Source: Rhodocytophaga aerolata
GTDB lineage: Bacteria > Bacteroidota > Bacteroidia > Cytophagales > 172606-1
Direction of reading: 5' to 3'
Assembly (NCBI RefSeq): GCF_030503435.1
Contig: NZ_JAUKPO010000015.1
Coordinates: forward strand, 102,875 to 166,874
Length of the DNA stretch: 64,000 bases
Shown here: positions 37,000 through 48,100 of the stretch, piece after piece
Layout: each line of letters starts with the position of its first letter
Position numbering within the stretch: position 1 is the first letter of the stretch
The notes under the pieces: generated by a model
Database searches by the model: none
What the model saw: the letters and a program-made list of their open reading frames with translations, nothing else
Told to the model about the DNA's origin: nothing
Program-made: the position numbers and the translations under genes

Positions 37000-39207
37000 A
37001 TGAAAGTAGTAATTGCTGAGAAACCTTCCGTAGCCAGAGACTACGCCAAAGTACTAGGTGCCACCAGCCGGAAAGATGGGTATCTGGAAGGAAATGGATA
37101 CCAGGTAACCTGGGCAATCGGACACCTGGTGAGGCTGGCTGATGCAGAAGAATATGGCTTTGCAAAATGGAAACTGGAAGACCTGCCCATTATTCCCGGG
37201 CAATTTAAGTTATCGTTGACAGGCGATGCAGGCTTGCAAAAACAATTTTCGGTTATCAAAAACTTATTTGCCAACGCAACAGAAATCATTGTGGGTACAG
37301 ATGCCGGGCGTGAAGGAGAATTGATATTCCGCTACATTTATCAGATTTCTGGCTGCAACAAACCCTTTAAACGGCTCTGGATTTCTTCACAAACTGACCA
37401 AGCCATACGGGATGGATTTGCCAAACTAAAGTCCGGGACCGATTACGATAATTTATATTTTGCTGCCCGTAGCCGTAGTGAAGCCGATTGGCTGGTAGGC
37501 ATTAATGCCACACGGGCATTAACCCTTTCTTCCAGGGCTAAATCTGTATTATCTATTGGCCGGGTACAAACCCCGGTCCTGTGCATGATTTGTGCCCGGT
37601 ATCTGGAACATATCAATTTTAAGCCGGAAGCCTACTGGGATTTGTACATTACGCTGGAAAAAGACAGTAAAAAATTCAAAGCCAGGCATCCGGTAGCATT
37701 TAAAAAACAAGAAGAAGCCGAAGCGGCCCATCGCCAGGTTACCGATACGGCCACCTGTACACGGGCAGAAACCAAAAAAGTGTTAGAGCAGGCACCCTTG
37801 TTATTTGACCTGACCAGCCTGCAACAGGAATCCAACAAAAAATTTGGGTTTCCGGCACAGAAAACCCTCGATATTGCTCAAGATTTGTATGAAAAGTATA
37901 AGCTGATCACCTATCCCAGAACTGGCTCCAGGTATCTGTCTGATGATCTGTATCCTAAAATTCCCGGAATGCTGGATGTAGTGGCCAGTAAAACAAAATT
38001 TACTGCGCATGCCAACTTACTTAAACTTTCTCCCATCTCCAGGCGGCCATTCAATAATGATAAAGTAACAGACCACCATGCCCTGCTACCTACGGAAACA
38101 AATCCGTCTGGCGTAAGCTTGCCACCAGAAGCAGAAAAAATATATGACCTAATTGTGACCCGTTTTCTGGCTGCCTTCTCCCCTCCTTGCGAGAAAGAAG
38201 TAACCGGGTTAGATTTTTTAAGTGGCGGATTACTTTTTAAAGCCTCAGGTTCTGTTATTCTGGTTCCTGGCTGGCGGGCTGTAGAAGAAGAACTGAAAGA
38301 AAAAGACGATGATCCAGCTGACGAAAATCAGAAGTTACCCAAAGTTTACCAGGGAGATATTTTGCCTGTTACCGACCCGGCTGTTATTAAAAAGATGACC
38401 AAGGCTAAACCTATCCATACCGAATCCACCCTACTGAAACTGATGGAGACAGCCGGTAAGGAACTGGACGATGACGAACTGAGGCAAGCCATTAAAAATT
38501 GCGGCATTGGCACCCCGGCTACCCGGGCTTCTGTGATTGAAACCTTGTTTGAACGAAAATACATTGACCGGGAAAAGAAAAAAATCATTCCTACCGAAAA
38601 AGGATTGCAGGTGTACGAACTGGTGAAAGATCAGCCAATTGCCAGCGTTAGCATGACCGGCAACTGGGAAAAAGCCCTGAACTTAATTGCCGAAGGTAAA
38701 AGGAATTACAGTCAGTTCATTGTGGGAATTCACACCTATACTCAGGAGGTGGTTGCTACCATGAAACAAGCCGGGCTAGCCATGCCCGGAGCCCAAAATC
38801 CAAAGGTTGAAATACATGAAGTGGGCAAAATCGGGGAAGATCTGGTAAAGGCAGGTAAGGGGCAATATGGTACATTTATTATTTATCAGGAAAAATTTTA
38901 TAACGTAGCCGACAAAGAGCCAACTGAAATAACTCCCGAAATAGCTATGGCTGCCATTGAAGCGAAAAAAGTTCAGGATAAAGAAAAGGCGGCTTTGCGT
39001 AAACAGAACCTGGTGGCAAAAATCGGAAAACGGTATGAGATCCGCAATGGCCAGTATGGACTCTATGTAACGGATGGAAAAATCAATGCTAGCCTGCCCA
39101 AAAATATCACGGCAGAAGTGGCGGCAACCTGGAAGGCAGAGCAATGTAAACAAACCATTGCTTATTATGTAGAATGGAAGAAAAACAGAGATGCCAGTAA
39201 GCAATAA
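37000..39207 (+). CDS. topB: DNA topoisomerase III
   Basis: 735 residues. The Toprim domain has AEKPSVARDYAKVLG at the N-terminus and GTDAGREGELIFR. The active-site tyrosine is Y305 in LITYPRTGSRYL. The clamp domain follows, and the C-terminal region ends in GQYGLYVTDGKINASLPK, a repeat-like DNA-binding element. It relaxes and decatenates negatively supercoiled DNA via a 5'-phosphotyrosine link. Bacteroidota often carry topB on conjugative elements, but no transfer gene or integrase is nearby, so it looks chromosomal. The 280-base gap upstream holds no gene. Confidence 0.93.
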   Translation: MKVVIAEKPSVARDYAKVLGATSRKDGYLEGNGYQVTWAIGHLVRLADAEEYGFAKWKLEDLPIIPGQFKLSLTGDAGLQKQFSVIKNLFANATEIIVGTDAGREGELIFRYIYQISGCNKPFKRLWISSQTDQAIRDGFAKLKSGTDYDNLYFAARSRSEADWLVGINATRALTLSSRAKSVLSIGRVQTPVLCMICARYLEHINFKPEAYWDLYITLEKDSKKFKARHPVAFKKQEEAEAAHRQVTDTATCTRAETKKVLEQAPLLFDLTSLQQESNKKFGFPAQKTLDIAQDLYEKYKLITYPRTGSRYLSDDLYPKIPGMLDVVASKTKFTAHANLLKLSPISRRPFNNDKVTDHHALLPTETNPSGVSLPPEAEKIYDLIVTRFLAAFSPPCEKEVTGLDFLSGGLLFKASGSVILVPGWRAVEEELKEKDDDPADENQKLPKVYQGDILPVTDPAVIKKMTKAKPIHTESTLLKLMETAGKELDDDELRQAIKNCGIGTPATRASVIETLFERKYIDREKKKIIPTEKGLQVYELVKDQPIASVSMTGNWEKALNLIAEGKRNYSQFIVGIHTYTQEVVATMKQAGLAMPGAQNPKVEIHEVGKIGEDLVKAGKGQYGTFIIYQEKFYNVADKEPTEITPEIAMAAIEAKKVQDKEKAALRKQNLVAKIGKRYEIRNGQYGLYVTDGKINASLPKNITAEVAATWKAEQCKQTIAYYVEWKKNRDASKQ

Positions 39208-39433
39208 TCTACTTATTTCCCTATGACTCTGTATAGTGTCTAGCAATTTCTACGGGATACTTGTATCTACCGAATGGGAAGATTTGGAGGATACTTAATC
39301 AGAAGCTATAGAGTTGACTACCTATGAACTTTAATTGTATTTTAATCCGTTTTTTTAGGCAAGCGGGAAGAGATGAGTTAACTTTAAAATGTAATCTTTT
39401 TCCATTGGTTACATAATAGTAAGGTAATTTTTG

Positions 39434-39465
39434 AAAGAGCCCCTTTTGTAAAGAGGCTTTTTCTC
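39434..39465 (+). terminator. Terminator hairpin downstream of topB
   Basis: AAAGAGCCCCTTT pairs with AAAGAGGCTTTTT around TGTA with two mismatches, followed by a T/C-rich tail. Probably terminates plus-strand transcription after topB. Confidence 0.55.
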
Positions 39466-39509
39466 TCCCTAGTTCATACATTGGTTTGGTTAGCCAATTG
39501 ATCTGTAGC

Positions 39510-39538
39510 AAAAGCTTCTCCAGTGGAGAAGCTTTTTT
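39510..39538. terminator. Second hairpin, probably bidirectional
   Basis: AAAAGCTTCTCC (39510-39521) pairs perfectly with GGAGAAGCTTTT (39525-39536) around AGT, with A and T runs on both sides. Suited to stop transcripts from both converging genes. Confidence 0.75.
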
Positions 39539-39676
39539 GCTACTATACTCTGCCATTCGAAATTTAATTTTCTTTATAGACCGGTAGGGTTTTATTTTAG
39601 CAACAACCGATAGACTTTATAAAAACCACAGAGTAGGTAGTTGGTACCGGCTCTTTGGTTTACCTGTCGTATGTGA

Positions 39677-41065
39677 TCACAACTCATTAGGGGTATGGAT
39701 GGGTTCTTTCAGGGCCTCTATCTGCCGGAGGTATTCGCTTTCTTTGCGGTGCATTTCTTCTTGTGTAGCTGCCAGCTCTTCTAAATTCTGGCGCATTTCT
39801 TCTTCCTGGGCCCGCAGCATTTCTGCCTGATTCTGGGATTCTTCCAGCAGTTTGCGGGTCTTTTCATTGATGCGGTAATTCTGTATAAAAGAAGCAATGT
39901 TCTCCCCGGCTTTTTGGATAAAAGCAATCTGGTATTGATCAAACCTGGTAAACGAAGCGATTTCAATTAGTCCTTCTACTTTATCGTTCACCTTCAACGG
40001 CATAATTAAAATGGCTCTGGGCGTAGATTCTCCCAGCCCTGAGGTTATGCGGATATAATCAGTAGGGACTTCCGTCAGATAAATATATTCCTTTTCCAGG
40101 TAAGCCTGACCAATTAATCCCTGGCCTGGGCTATAGGACTGATCCACGAATTTTTTACGGGAATAGGCATAACAGGAAGCCAATTGAATGGAAACCTGCG
40201 TGGCTTGTTCACTTTCTTCTACTATGTATATCCCGCCTTGGTTGGCTTTCAGATAGGTTACTAGTGAAGCGATGAGTTTATCATATACTTGTGCATGATC
40301 TTTATTACTTTGCAGTATCTGCGCAACCGAAGCAAACCCTTCACTTGCCCAGTTTCGCTTTTGCTCTTCTAACTGGGATTCTTCTACTTTTTTCAGGTTC
40401 TCCTTCAATATTTGCTCAGAAACTTTCAGCGTCTGGTTTTTTGCTTCCATATCCTCCAATAGTTTCTCACTGCTTTTTTCTGCTTGCCTGTTCAGAAAAG
40501 CCGAGCCAAGCATACAACCAAAACCTGTAATGACGGCTAATGAAACCGTAACATCACTTAGCCAGCCTTGCCGTAACACCATTGCATTAGCATTGCTCAG
40601 TTCTACCCAGTTTTTCGTAATGGGGAACGTTACAATCACCAGAGCACAGAACAAAGCAGTAGATGTCAAAAATACTTTTTCTTTCAGGTCGAAAATAACA
40701 AAGGGAATTAAGGAAAAACTAAGTTCCGTTAAGAACACACTGGAAATAGGTTCATCGGCTCCTTCGCATAAAAAAGCATTGTAGCTGGCAGCCAACAGTA
40801 AGGGTAATACCGACAGTAAAATTCTGGAATAATAAATTCCGCCAAAATAATTTATAAACAGCACGGTTATACACGTGAGTCCGCCCATTCCGGGAATAAA
40901 AGCTAATACCGGAAAATAAAACAGCGAAATTATAACAAAGGGAATAGCTATAGCAACTATGAGAATGAGTGCAATCGTATTGGTAGGCAATACTTTTCTT
41001 TGTAAAAAAACCGGCAGATTCTCATCCTGGCCAGTATACAATATGTTAGTTAAGCTGAATGACAT
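39677..41065 (-). CDS. Membrane-bound GAF-domain sensor-like protein
   Basis: 462 residues. Five or six membrane segments lie in the first ~190 residues. A coiled coil follows (about 195-240), then a GAF domain (about 245-400) with FASVAQILQSNKDHAQVYDKLIASLV and PGQGLIGQAYLEKEYIYLTEVP. The C-terminal coiled coil is LRAQEEEMRQNLEELAATQEE. No kinase, cyclase or phosphatase domain is present, so it probably signals through protein contacts of its coiled coil, as other stand-alone Bacteroidota GAF proteins are thought to do. Transcribed away from a gap upstream of 41065. Confidence 0.82.
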   Translation of the reverse strand: MSFSLTNILYTGQDENLPVFLQRKVLPTNTIALILIVAIAIPFVIISLFYFPVLAFIPGMGGLTCITVLFINYFGGIYYSRILLSVLPLLLAASYNAFLCEGADEPISSVFLTELSFSLIPFVIFDLKEKVFLTSTALFCALVIVTFPITKNWVELSNANAMVLRQGWLSDVTVSLAVITGFGCMLGSAFLNRQAEKSSEKLLEDMEAKNQTLKVSEQILKENLKKVEESQLEEQKRNWASEGFASVAQILQSNKDHAQVYDKLIASLVTYLKANQGGIYIVEESEQATQVSIQLASCYAYSRKKFVDQSYSPGQGLIGQAYLEKEYIYLTEVPTDYIRITSGLGESTPRAILIMPLKVNDKVEGLIEIASFTRFDQYQIAFIQKAGENIASFIQNYRINEKTRKLLEESQNQAEMLRAQEEEMRQNLEELAATQEEMHRKESEYLRQIEALKEPIHTPNEL

Positions 41066-41267
41066 TGTCTGTGAGAATAGATGAGAATAGTCGGACCATT
41101 CATTGAAGTACAGCCTTAAAAATACGCATGTCCCCAGCCAGAGTTATTTTACTTTTTCATTGAAACATAGACAGGTAAGGTATTCGAATAAAAGTTTTCA
41201 GAGGCGACTTGCTTGTTTTAATTACATCCTCGGTAGTCACCAGATTTACCTATATGGGCAGGATATG

Positions 41268-42038
41268 CTATATACTTTGAGGAATTATAGAACAGATAGT
41301 GGTTTCTCTGGGAAGCACTACTGAACACACCGTATTTTTACGGATGAAAGAAAAAGCTTTATACTGAGTAAAATTAGTAAATGTACTGTGTGCAGAGCCT
41401 TTATCTGACATTATGGCCATTGAATTGATCTCATAAATTTCCATAGGTACCATTAACCCTGTTTTCAATACCTTAGATAAAGCTTCTTTAATAGTCCATA
41501 ACCGGGTGTAAAAGATGGCGTCATCTTCTCCAAGGGTTGAATTCAGACTCCGTTCAAAATAAGTAAGTTGGGAGCCTATGTTCTCTTTCGCATCCGGTGT
41601 TATGGTTTCAATATCTATACCCATGGGGTGTTCCTCTGGAAAGGCGAGCACCACGGCATACTCATGTGTATGTGCCATACTAATGGCAGGTTTCTCACTG
41701 GTAGCATAACAAACCAGCGGTTGTCCGAATATTCCCGATTTGATTACAATGCGTTGATGATCCTTTTCGTCCAGGTAATTTGCGAGTACTTTTTTTGCCA
41801 GGAACCTGCCCTGAAGGAATGACTGCTTTTTTCTTTCATAAAGTAATTTACTGAATTGTTCCAACTCCAGCGGATGCAAAAACGCCTCTTTACTTGTATG
41901 TAAATCCGAATATACGTTATTGGAAAAACCCATGGTTGAAAAAAAATCACCCTCCCGTCTAGTCAATTGGAGTTTGTAGAGTTCAGCATGCGCTTCAGTA
42001 GAAGTAATGGTTTTGGGAAAATCAAAAGAATGAATCAT
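41268..42038 (-). CDS. 4'-phosphopantetheinyl transferase (Sfp-type)
   Basis: About 256 residues from the ATG at 42036-42038; GTG or ATG starts at 42083-42095 are also in frame. Signature motifs are SMAHTHEYAVVLAF, MGIDIE (metal-binding Asp and Glu) and WTIKEALSK. The enzyme moves the phosphopantetheine arm from CoA to a carrier-protein serine. It is the gene after the PKS on the same strand, 75 bases away, so it very probably activates the PKS ACP at S2113. The C-terminal ~60 residues, SFIRKNTVCSVVLPRETTICSI, are family-like. Confidence 0.88.
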   Translation of the reverse strand: MIHSFDFPKTITSTEAHAELYKLQLTRREGDFFSTMGFSNNVYSDLHTSKEAFLHPLELEQFSKLLYERKKQSFLQGRFLAKKVLANYLDEKDHQRIVIKSGIFGQPLVCYATSEKPAISMAHTHEYAVVLAFPEEHPMGIDIETITPDAKENIGSQLTYFERSLNSTLGEDDAIFYTRLWTIKEALSKVLKTGLMVPMEIYEINSMAIMSDKGSAHSTFTNFTQYKAFSFIRKNTVCSVVLPRETTICSIIPQSI

Positions 42039-42113
42039 TAGTATAAACGAGTGGATAAAAAGTAAGGAGCATGGCATAGCCATCTCCCTACTCACTGTTT
42101 GGATAAAAGAATA

Positions 42114-45100
42114 TCAGGAATGGGCGACTGCTACCTGTAAGGCTTCCGTAAGGCGGCTGAGAATTAACTCTTTGTTACGGCTTAAGAACCAATGGTCACC
42201 TTCTACTACCTCCATAGAAAACGTACTGGCGGTCTGCTGTTTCCAGCTCCTGATTTGCTCTACCAGCACTACTTCATCTTTATCAGCGGCAAAGGCATAT
42301 ATCGGAAAATCAAACAAGGCTTGTTCCTCATACCGATAACTCATAATCAGGGGCATATCTTTCCGCATAACCGGCAGAATACGTTTCAGGAACTCCACAT
42401 CATCAATATAAGTCATCAATGAAAGCAGTTTTTCTTCTGAGTTAGTAAACACAGCTGTCTCCCGGATAGAATCTGTTTCCTTCCACCGTTTGGTTAGCTG
42501 CGGAGGTATGGTACCGGTAATAAAGAGTTGTAATGGTGTAACTCCGAAGTGTTTACGAAGGTAGCGGATTAGTTCAAAACCAATAATGCCTCCAAAGCTA
42601 TGTCCGAGAATGATAAATGGTTTATCCAGATACGGAGCAATCACACGGGCCATATCTTGAATCAGCAAGTCCATGTTTTCGTAAGGAACCTCTGCGCTTC
42701 TGTTTTCCCGGCCCGGTAGTTGAAAGGCCAGTACATCGGTTTCCTGCGGAGGGTTATACATAAAGTGACTGAACATAGAGGCCCCTGCCCCCACTGGGTG
42801 AATACAGAATATACGCGTTTTTATTGCCTGGGTGTTCTTTTTGTTTCTGACCATCCATGTATCTAACACTTCTATATCCGTTTCGCTGGCAATACCTGAA
42901 GTGTCCGCGGCGGCTGCCTGAGCTGGTGTATTTCCCACTGATAACTCTCCAATTAATTGAGTAGCTAACTCTGCAATACTTGGCCCTTTGGCAATTTTCA
43001 TCAAGGGATAATTAATGCCCATTTTCTGTTGAATCCAGTTCCGCAGCTGATTCAGCATTAACGAATCCAGACCTATTTTAGAAATAGAGAGGGTACAATC
43101 AATTTTACTGGCTGAGGTACCCAGTATTTTTGCCAGGGATTCTGCTAGTTTTTCCTGCAGGAAAGCAGGTTGGGTTTCAGCTGGCAAGGCGATTAACTGG
43201 TCTACCAGAGCAGCATTGGTACTTGACCCACTTTTATTTTTCAATCCTTCACTGGTCATCAGGTGTGCAAAGCGGCTATCCGAATTGAGATGCGTAAAAA
43301 ACTCTTTGAACCGTTTCCAGTCCAGGTTTGCGGCCATGCGTTGAGCTGGTTTCTGTAATAAGATGTTTTCCAGCTTGGCCGTTACCTGTGTTAGGGTGAG
43401 GGGAAGCCAACCCTGATTGGCCAGTACATTTATTACTTGTCCGCCTTCTTTAGACATTCCGGCATACATACCCAATACCCCTAAGTTAACTGAGCTGGCG
43501 GCCAAGCCCTTCGACTGCCGGTAATGGGCTAGCTTGTCCAGGAAGTTATTGGCTGCCGAGTAGTTAGACTGGCCTGGCAAGCCAAAAATAGCAGAGATAG
43601 AAGACAACATCAGGAAGAAATCTACAGGCTCATTCAAAGATGCCTGATGCAGGTTCCAGGCACCCAATACTTTTGTATCGAACACCCGCTGGAACCGGCT
43701 TTGGTCCATGTTTGGAATAGTCGCATCGTCCAGGATAGCGGCACTATGGATGATTCCTTTTACTGGTGGCATGGTGTCTTTGATCCGGTTAAATACTTTT
43801 TGTATGGCCGCTGCATTGGTTATATCTACTGATTCCAGGACTACACCAACGCCTTGCTGCATCATAGAAAGTACAGCCTGCGTATCTTCATCCGTTTTAC
43901 AGCCACTTCTGCTTAACAACACTACATACCTGGCTCCTTTTTGCGTTAACCAAGTGGCTAGTTCTAATCCAAATCCGCTTGCTCCGCCGCTTATCACATA
44001 CGTACCTTTCGCATCCAATACCAGGTTTTCGGCCGGCGTTACATTTACCGGATGTTCATCTACACTGATAACTAGTTTACCCACATGCACGGCTTTACTC
44101 ATATAGGCAAGCGCTTCGGAAAGCTTAGCCACCGGAAAGGTAGTATACGGAAGCGCCGTAAGCTGCCCACTCACCAACATAGCCTGAATTTCAGTAAACA
44201 ACTTTTTACCCAGTTTTGGCTTCTGCAACATCAACCGGTCTACGTCTACTGCATGGTACGACAGGTTATTTCCGAACCGTTTGAGTCCTAGTTTTGCATC
44301 GTTATAAATATCTGCTTTTCCGATCTCAATAAACTTTCCAAAGGGTGCCAGACATTTAATGCTTTGGGTAATTGCTTTGCCTGAAAGTGAATTAAGCACC
44401 AGATCAACGCCTTTGCCACCGGTTACGTCCATCACTTGTTCCGCAAACTGCAAACTTCTGGAATCGAAAACATGAGGAATGCCCAATGATCGTAAGTAAG
44501 CGCGTTTTTCTTCACTGCCAGCGGTAGCTATTATTTCTGCACCGGCAAGTTGCGCAAGCTGGATGGCTGCAAGCCCTACGCCACCGGATGCGGCATGGAT
44601 CAGGACACGGTCCCCTTCGCTGATTCTGCCCAGATGATACAAAGAATAGTAGGCCGTAAGATACACAACGGGAATCGTTGTTGCCTGCTCAAACGTTAAA
44701 TGAGCTGGCTTTGGTACCACACAGGAAATATGGGCGATGGTATACCCAGCAAAACTGTCCGAAGCCCATGCCATTACAGCATCACCGATGGCATAACCCT
44801 GTACATTTGCTCCTACTGCGGTAATAATACCGGCACATTCCAGGCCTAAGTTCTTCCCTACGACTCCGCCTTCTACGGCCTCATTGGAAAGCAAGCCCAT
44901 GGTATTCAACACATCTTTAAAATTCAAGCCAGCTGCTCTTACTTCAATTTCTACTTCATCTGCTTTAGGCAAAGGCCTTTTGGTTTCCTGAAAAACAATA
45001 CCATCCAACACTCCATATGCTTTTACTACCGCCCGGAAGGGATACCTTAGGGCTGCAACGGTTTTACTAGCAGTCATGGTTGCCGACTCAGCCGTTACTT

Positions 45101-48100
45101 TTTCGAGTTTACGCAGATACTTGCTTGTTCCGCGGAGCGCCAGTTCAGTTGCAGAAGCTTGCCTGGAGATGCATTCTTTGTATAAATTATCTATTTCTGC
45201 GGCAGTCACCTGTTGGGAAATATCGAGGATAGAAAGCGGAATAAAGGGATATTCATTTTTCAGAACCCGGCCCAGCCCATACATAGCAGCCTGGCTTACA
45301 TTCACCGCTTCTTCTGCTGACAACGCTTCTACCCCCTGTGTGACCATGTAGATAGCAGGTTCTATTCCATTGTTTACTACTGCCTTCAGCATAGACATTG
45401 TTTGCTGAGTAAGTAACTGTTGTTGCATAGCAAGTTCCTGGCAGGTGAGTGTTTCTGAAAATTCTGTGTCCAGGCCCCACAAGTAGATAATTTTTTGCAC
45501 CTTTTTTCCCTGCAGCCACATCGTTTCAAAAACCTGATCCATCGCTTGCTGGCTGGCAGTGGCATCAAAGGCATTTCCTTTCTTTAAAACGGTGGGTTGT
45601 ATGCCACTTGCCTGCAATCTATCGGCTAGTTGTTTGCCTATGCCTTTGCTATCGGTAAAAATCAGATACGTTTCTGCAGAAGCGGTGCCGGTTGATCCGA
45701 TGGTTTGCGCGGCGTGTGGAATAGCAGACGTTTCTTGTTCGGTCATCCGTTCCCATTGGTAGGTGTACATGCCATTATAGAGATCATTGGGCTGTTCGCC
45801 ACGAGAGCCTTCAATGTACTTGCAGGTAACTTCCTGAATCTGTGCAATGGTCTCCCCTGTTTCTGACAAAATAAAGAAATCGCCGGTCAGGAAGGAATCA
45901 TTGATCTGGGTGAGTTGAACATAGCTAAATACGTTGGTACCCGGTTGTTGATACATCTGCAGCCGCTCGATATGTACTGGTAAATACACACCTCTTCTTT
46001 CAGTGTCGGTGCCAGGTTTTACAGCAAAAATGATATGAAGGCAAGCATCCAGCAATGCGGGGTGGAAATGGTATTTTTCCAGGCCATACACAGTGCTTTT
46101 GTCTAAGGCCAGGGCTCCCAGCACTTCTGTTTCACTGCGCCACAATTTTTGTATACAGCGGAACGACTCTCCATATTGAAGGCCATCTTCCTTTAACTCC
46201 AGATAATAATCTGTAACTGACAGCTGTGTATTCACCCGTTTTCTGATTGCCTCTAAATCAACCCTGGTGGCTGGAGCCATAGTGCTCAAGGTATTTATTT
46301 TACCTCTGGAATGTTTTGTCCAGGTCGCTTCTTGGCTGTTGCGTGGCTTGCTACACAGCACATAATCTCCTTCCAGAGATGAGATTTCCAGTCTTATTTC
46401 CGGAGATTCTCCTTCTTCTGGCAAGAACAGGGCTGCTTCAAAATGAATATCTTCCAGGAAGCTGAATTTGTCTGGAAAGGAAGTATAGGCAATGGCATGG
46501 GCTATTTCCAGATGCCCGGTACCCGGAAACACAATGGTTCCGTCAACTTTGTGATCTTCCAGATAGGGAAACACCTGTTTATCTATGGATAGATCCCATA
46601 GCAGTAAATTTGCATCTACTGCCGATTGTTTGCATGTATCCAGATAAGGATGCAAGGTGCTGCCCAGGCGTTTTTGTTTATGTTCGTCACTTTCAAACCA
46701 GTAGCTTTCATGCTGCCAGGCATAGGCGGGAAGTTTTACAAACTGACAGGAATCATTGAAAAGTTTTTGCCAGTTGAGTGGGTAACCATGAACGAACAGT
46801 TTACCCAAGGTACCCATCATGGTTACTTCTTCCTCTTCTTTGCGGCGCAGGGAAGGTAACACAAGGCCATTGCGGATGTTACTATGGAGCAGTTCAGTAG
46901 CGCCTTCTGCCAGTACCGGATGCGGGGCTATTTCAATAAAGGTATCATACCCATCGTTGACCATTTGCTGCAAGGCATCTGTAAAGTATACCGGCTCCCG
47001 TACATTCTGAAACCAGTACGAGCTTACCAGATGTGTCCCGTCTTCCTGTTTGCCGGTTACCGTTGAATAAAGTGGAACAAGTGCCTTGGAAGGAATCAAC
47101 TGCTCTAATGAACTTATTAACTCTTCTTTCAAGGGTTCCATGTGATGGCTATGGAAAGGCACATTTACTTTGAGTATCCGGTGAAAAACATCCCGTTTAT
47201 CCAGGCTTTGGGCTATTCGCTCGATTACCTCAGTATCTCCAGATAAGGCCACCATCTTAGGTCCGTTAATCGCTGCCACGGACACCTGTGCTTCCCATCC
47301 ATTAATTTCTTTACGGGCAGCATCCAGTGGTAAACCTACAGCCAGCATCCGTCCTTTATCGGTTGCTTTATCTTGCCCCCGGCTCCTGTGATAAATAACT
47401 TCTACGGCTTGCTCCAAGGTTAGCGCCCCGGCTGCATAGGCTGCCGCTACTTCACCAATAGAATGGCCTACGACGCCATCCGGCAAAATACCCCATGATT
47501 TCCAGACTTCTGTTAAGCCAATCTGAATGGCCATGATGGCCGGCTGGGCAATACGGGTTTCGCCTATCCGGGAAGTGGCTTCATTGCGGCTCATTTCTTC
47601 TAGCAATGACCAGTCCGCAATTTTTGAAAAAAGTTGATCTATGCGAAGTATAACCTCTCTGAATACCGCAGAAGAGTTCAGCAATTGCTGCCCCATCGCA
47701 AACCACTGCGGCCCCTGGCCAGAATAGATAAAGCCAAGTTTAGATCTTTTACCGGCATCCTTGCCTGCATACATGCCCGGCCGGCTTTCATCGGCCAGGT
47801 AAGCTTCCAGATGTGCCAGGAGCATGTGTTTCGATCTGGCAGCTACCGTTAGTTTATAGGGATGTACTGACCTTCTGGTTGCAGCGGAAAAACAAATATT
47901 CCGCAGGCTGGCTTCTGTGTTTTGCAAAAATGGAATATATTTTTGAATAGTAGCTTTTAGTGCCTCCGCATTTTTTGCCGATAAAGTAAACAACTGCAAT
48001 TGTTCATCATCAGCTGGGGTTTCAAGTGTTGGTAGCGCCGGAATTTTGGGTAGCTGGTATTCCTGTAACACCACATGGGCATTTGTGCCACCGGCACCAA

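Larger units (their letters stand above)
39208..39676. other. Intergenic region with two terminator hairpins
   Basis: About 470 bases between topB and the converging GAF gene. Two hairpins are visible (39434-39465 and 39510-39538). A frame of 85 codons on the minus strand passes through both hairpins and reads as a shadow, not a gene. Nothing else was identified. Confidence 0.5.

Noticed and set aside
37000..39207. topB as a sign of a conjugative element
   Set aside because: No integrase, relaxase, tra genes or attachment repeats lie around it; treated as chromosomal.
39299..39556. 85-codon minus-strand frame between topB and the GAF gene
   Set aside because: It crosses two terminator hairpins and has no recognisable domain; most likely a shadow.
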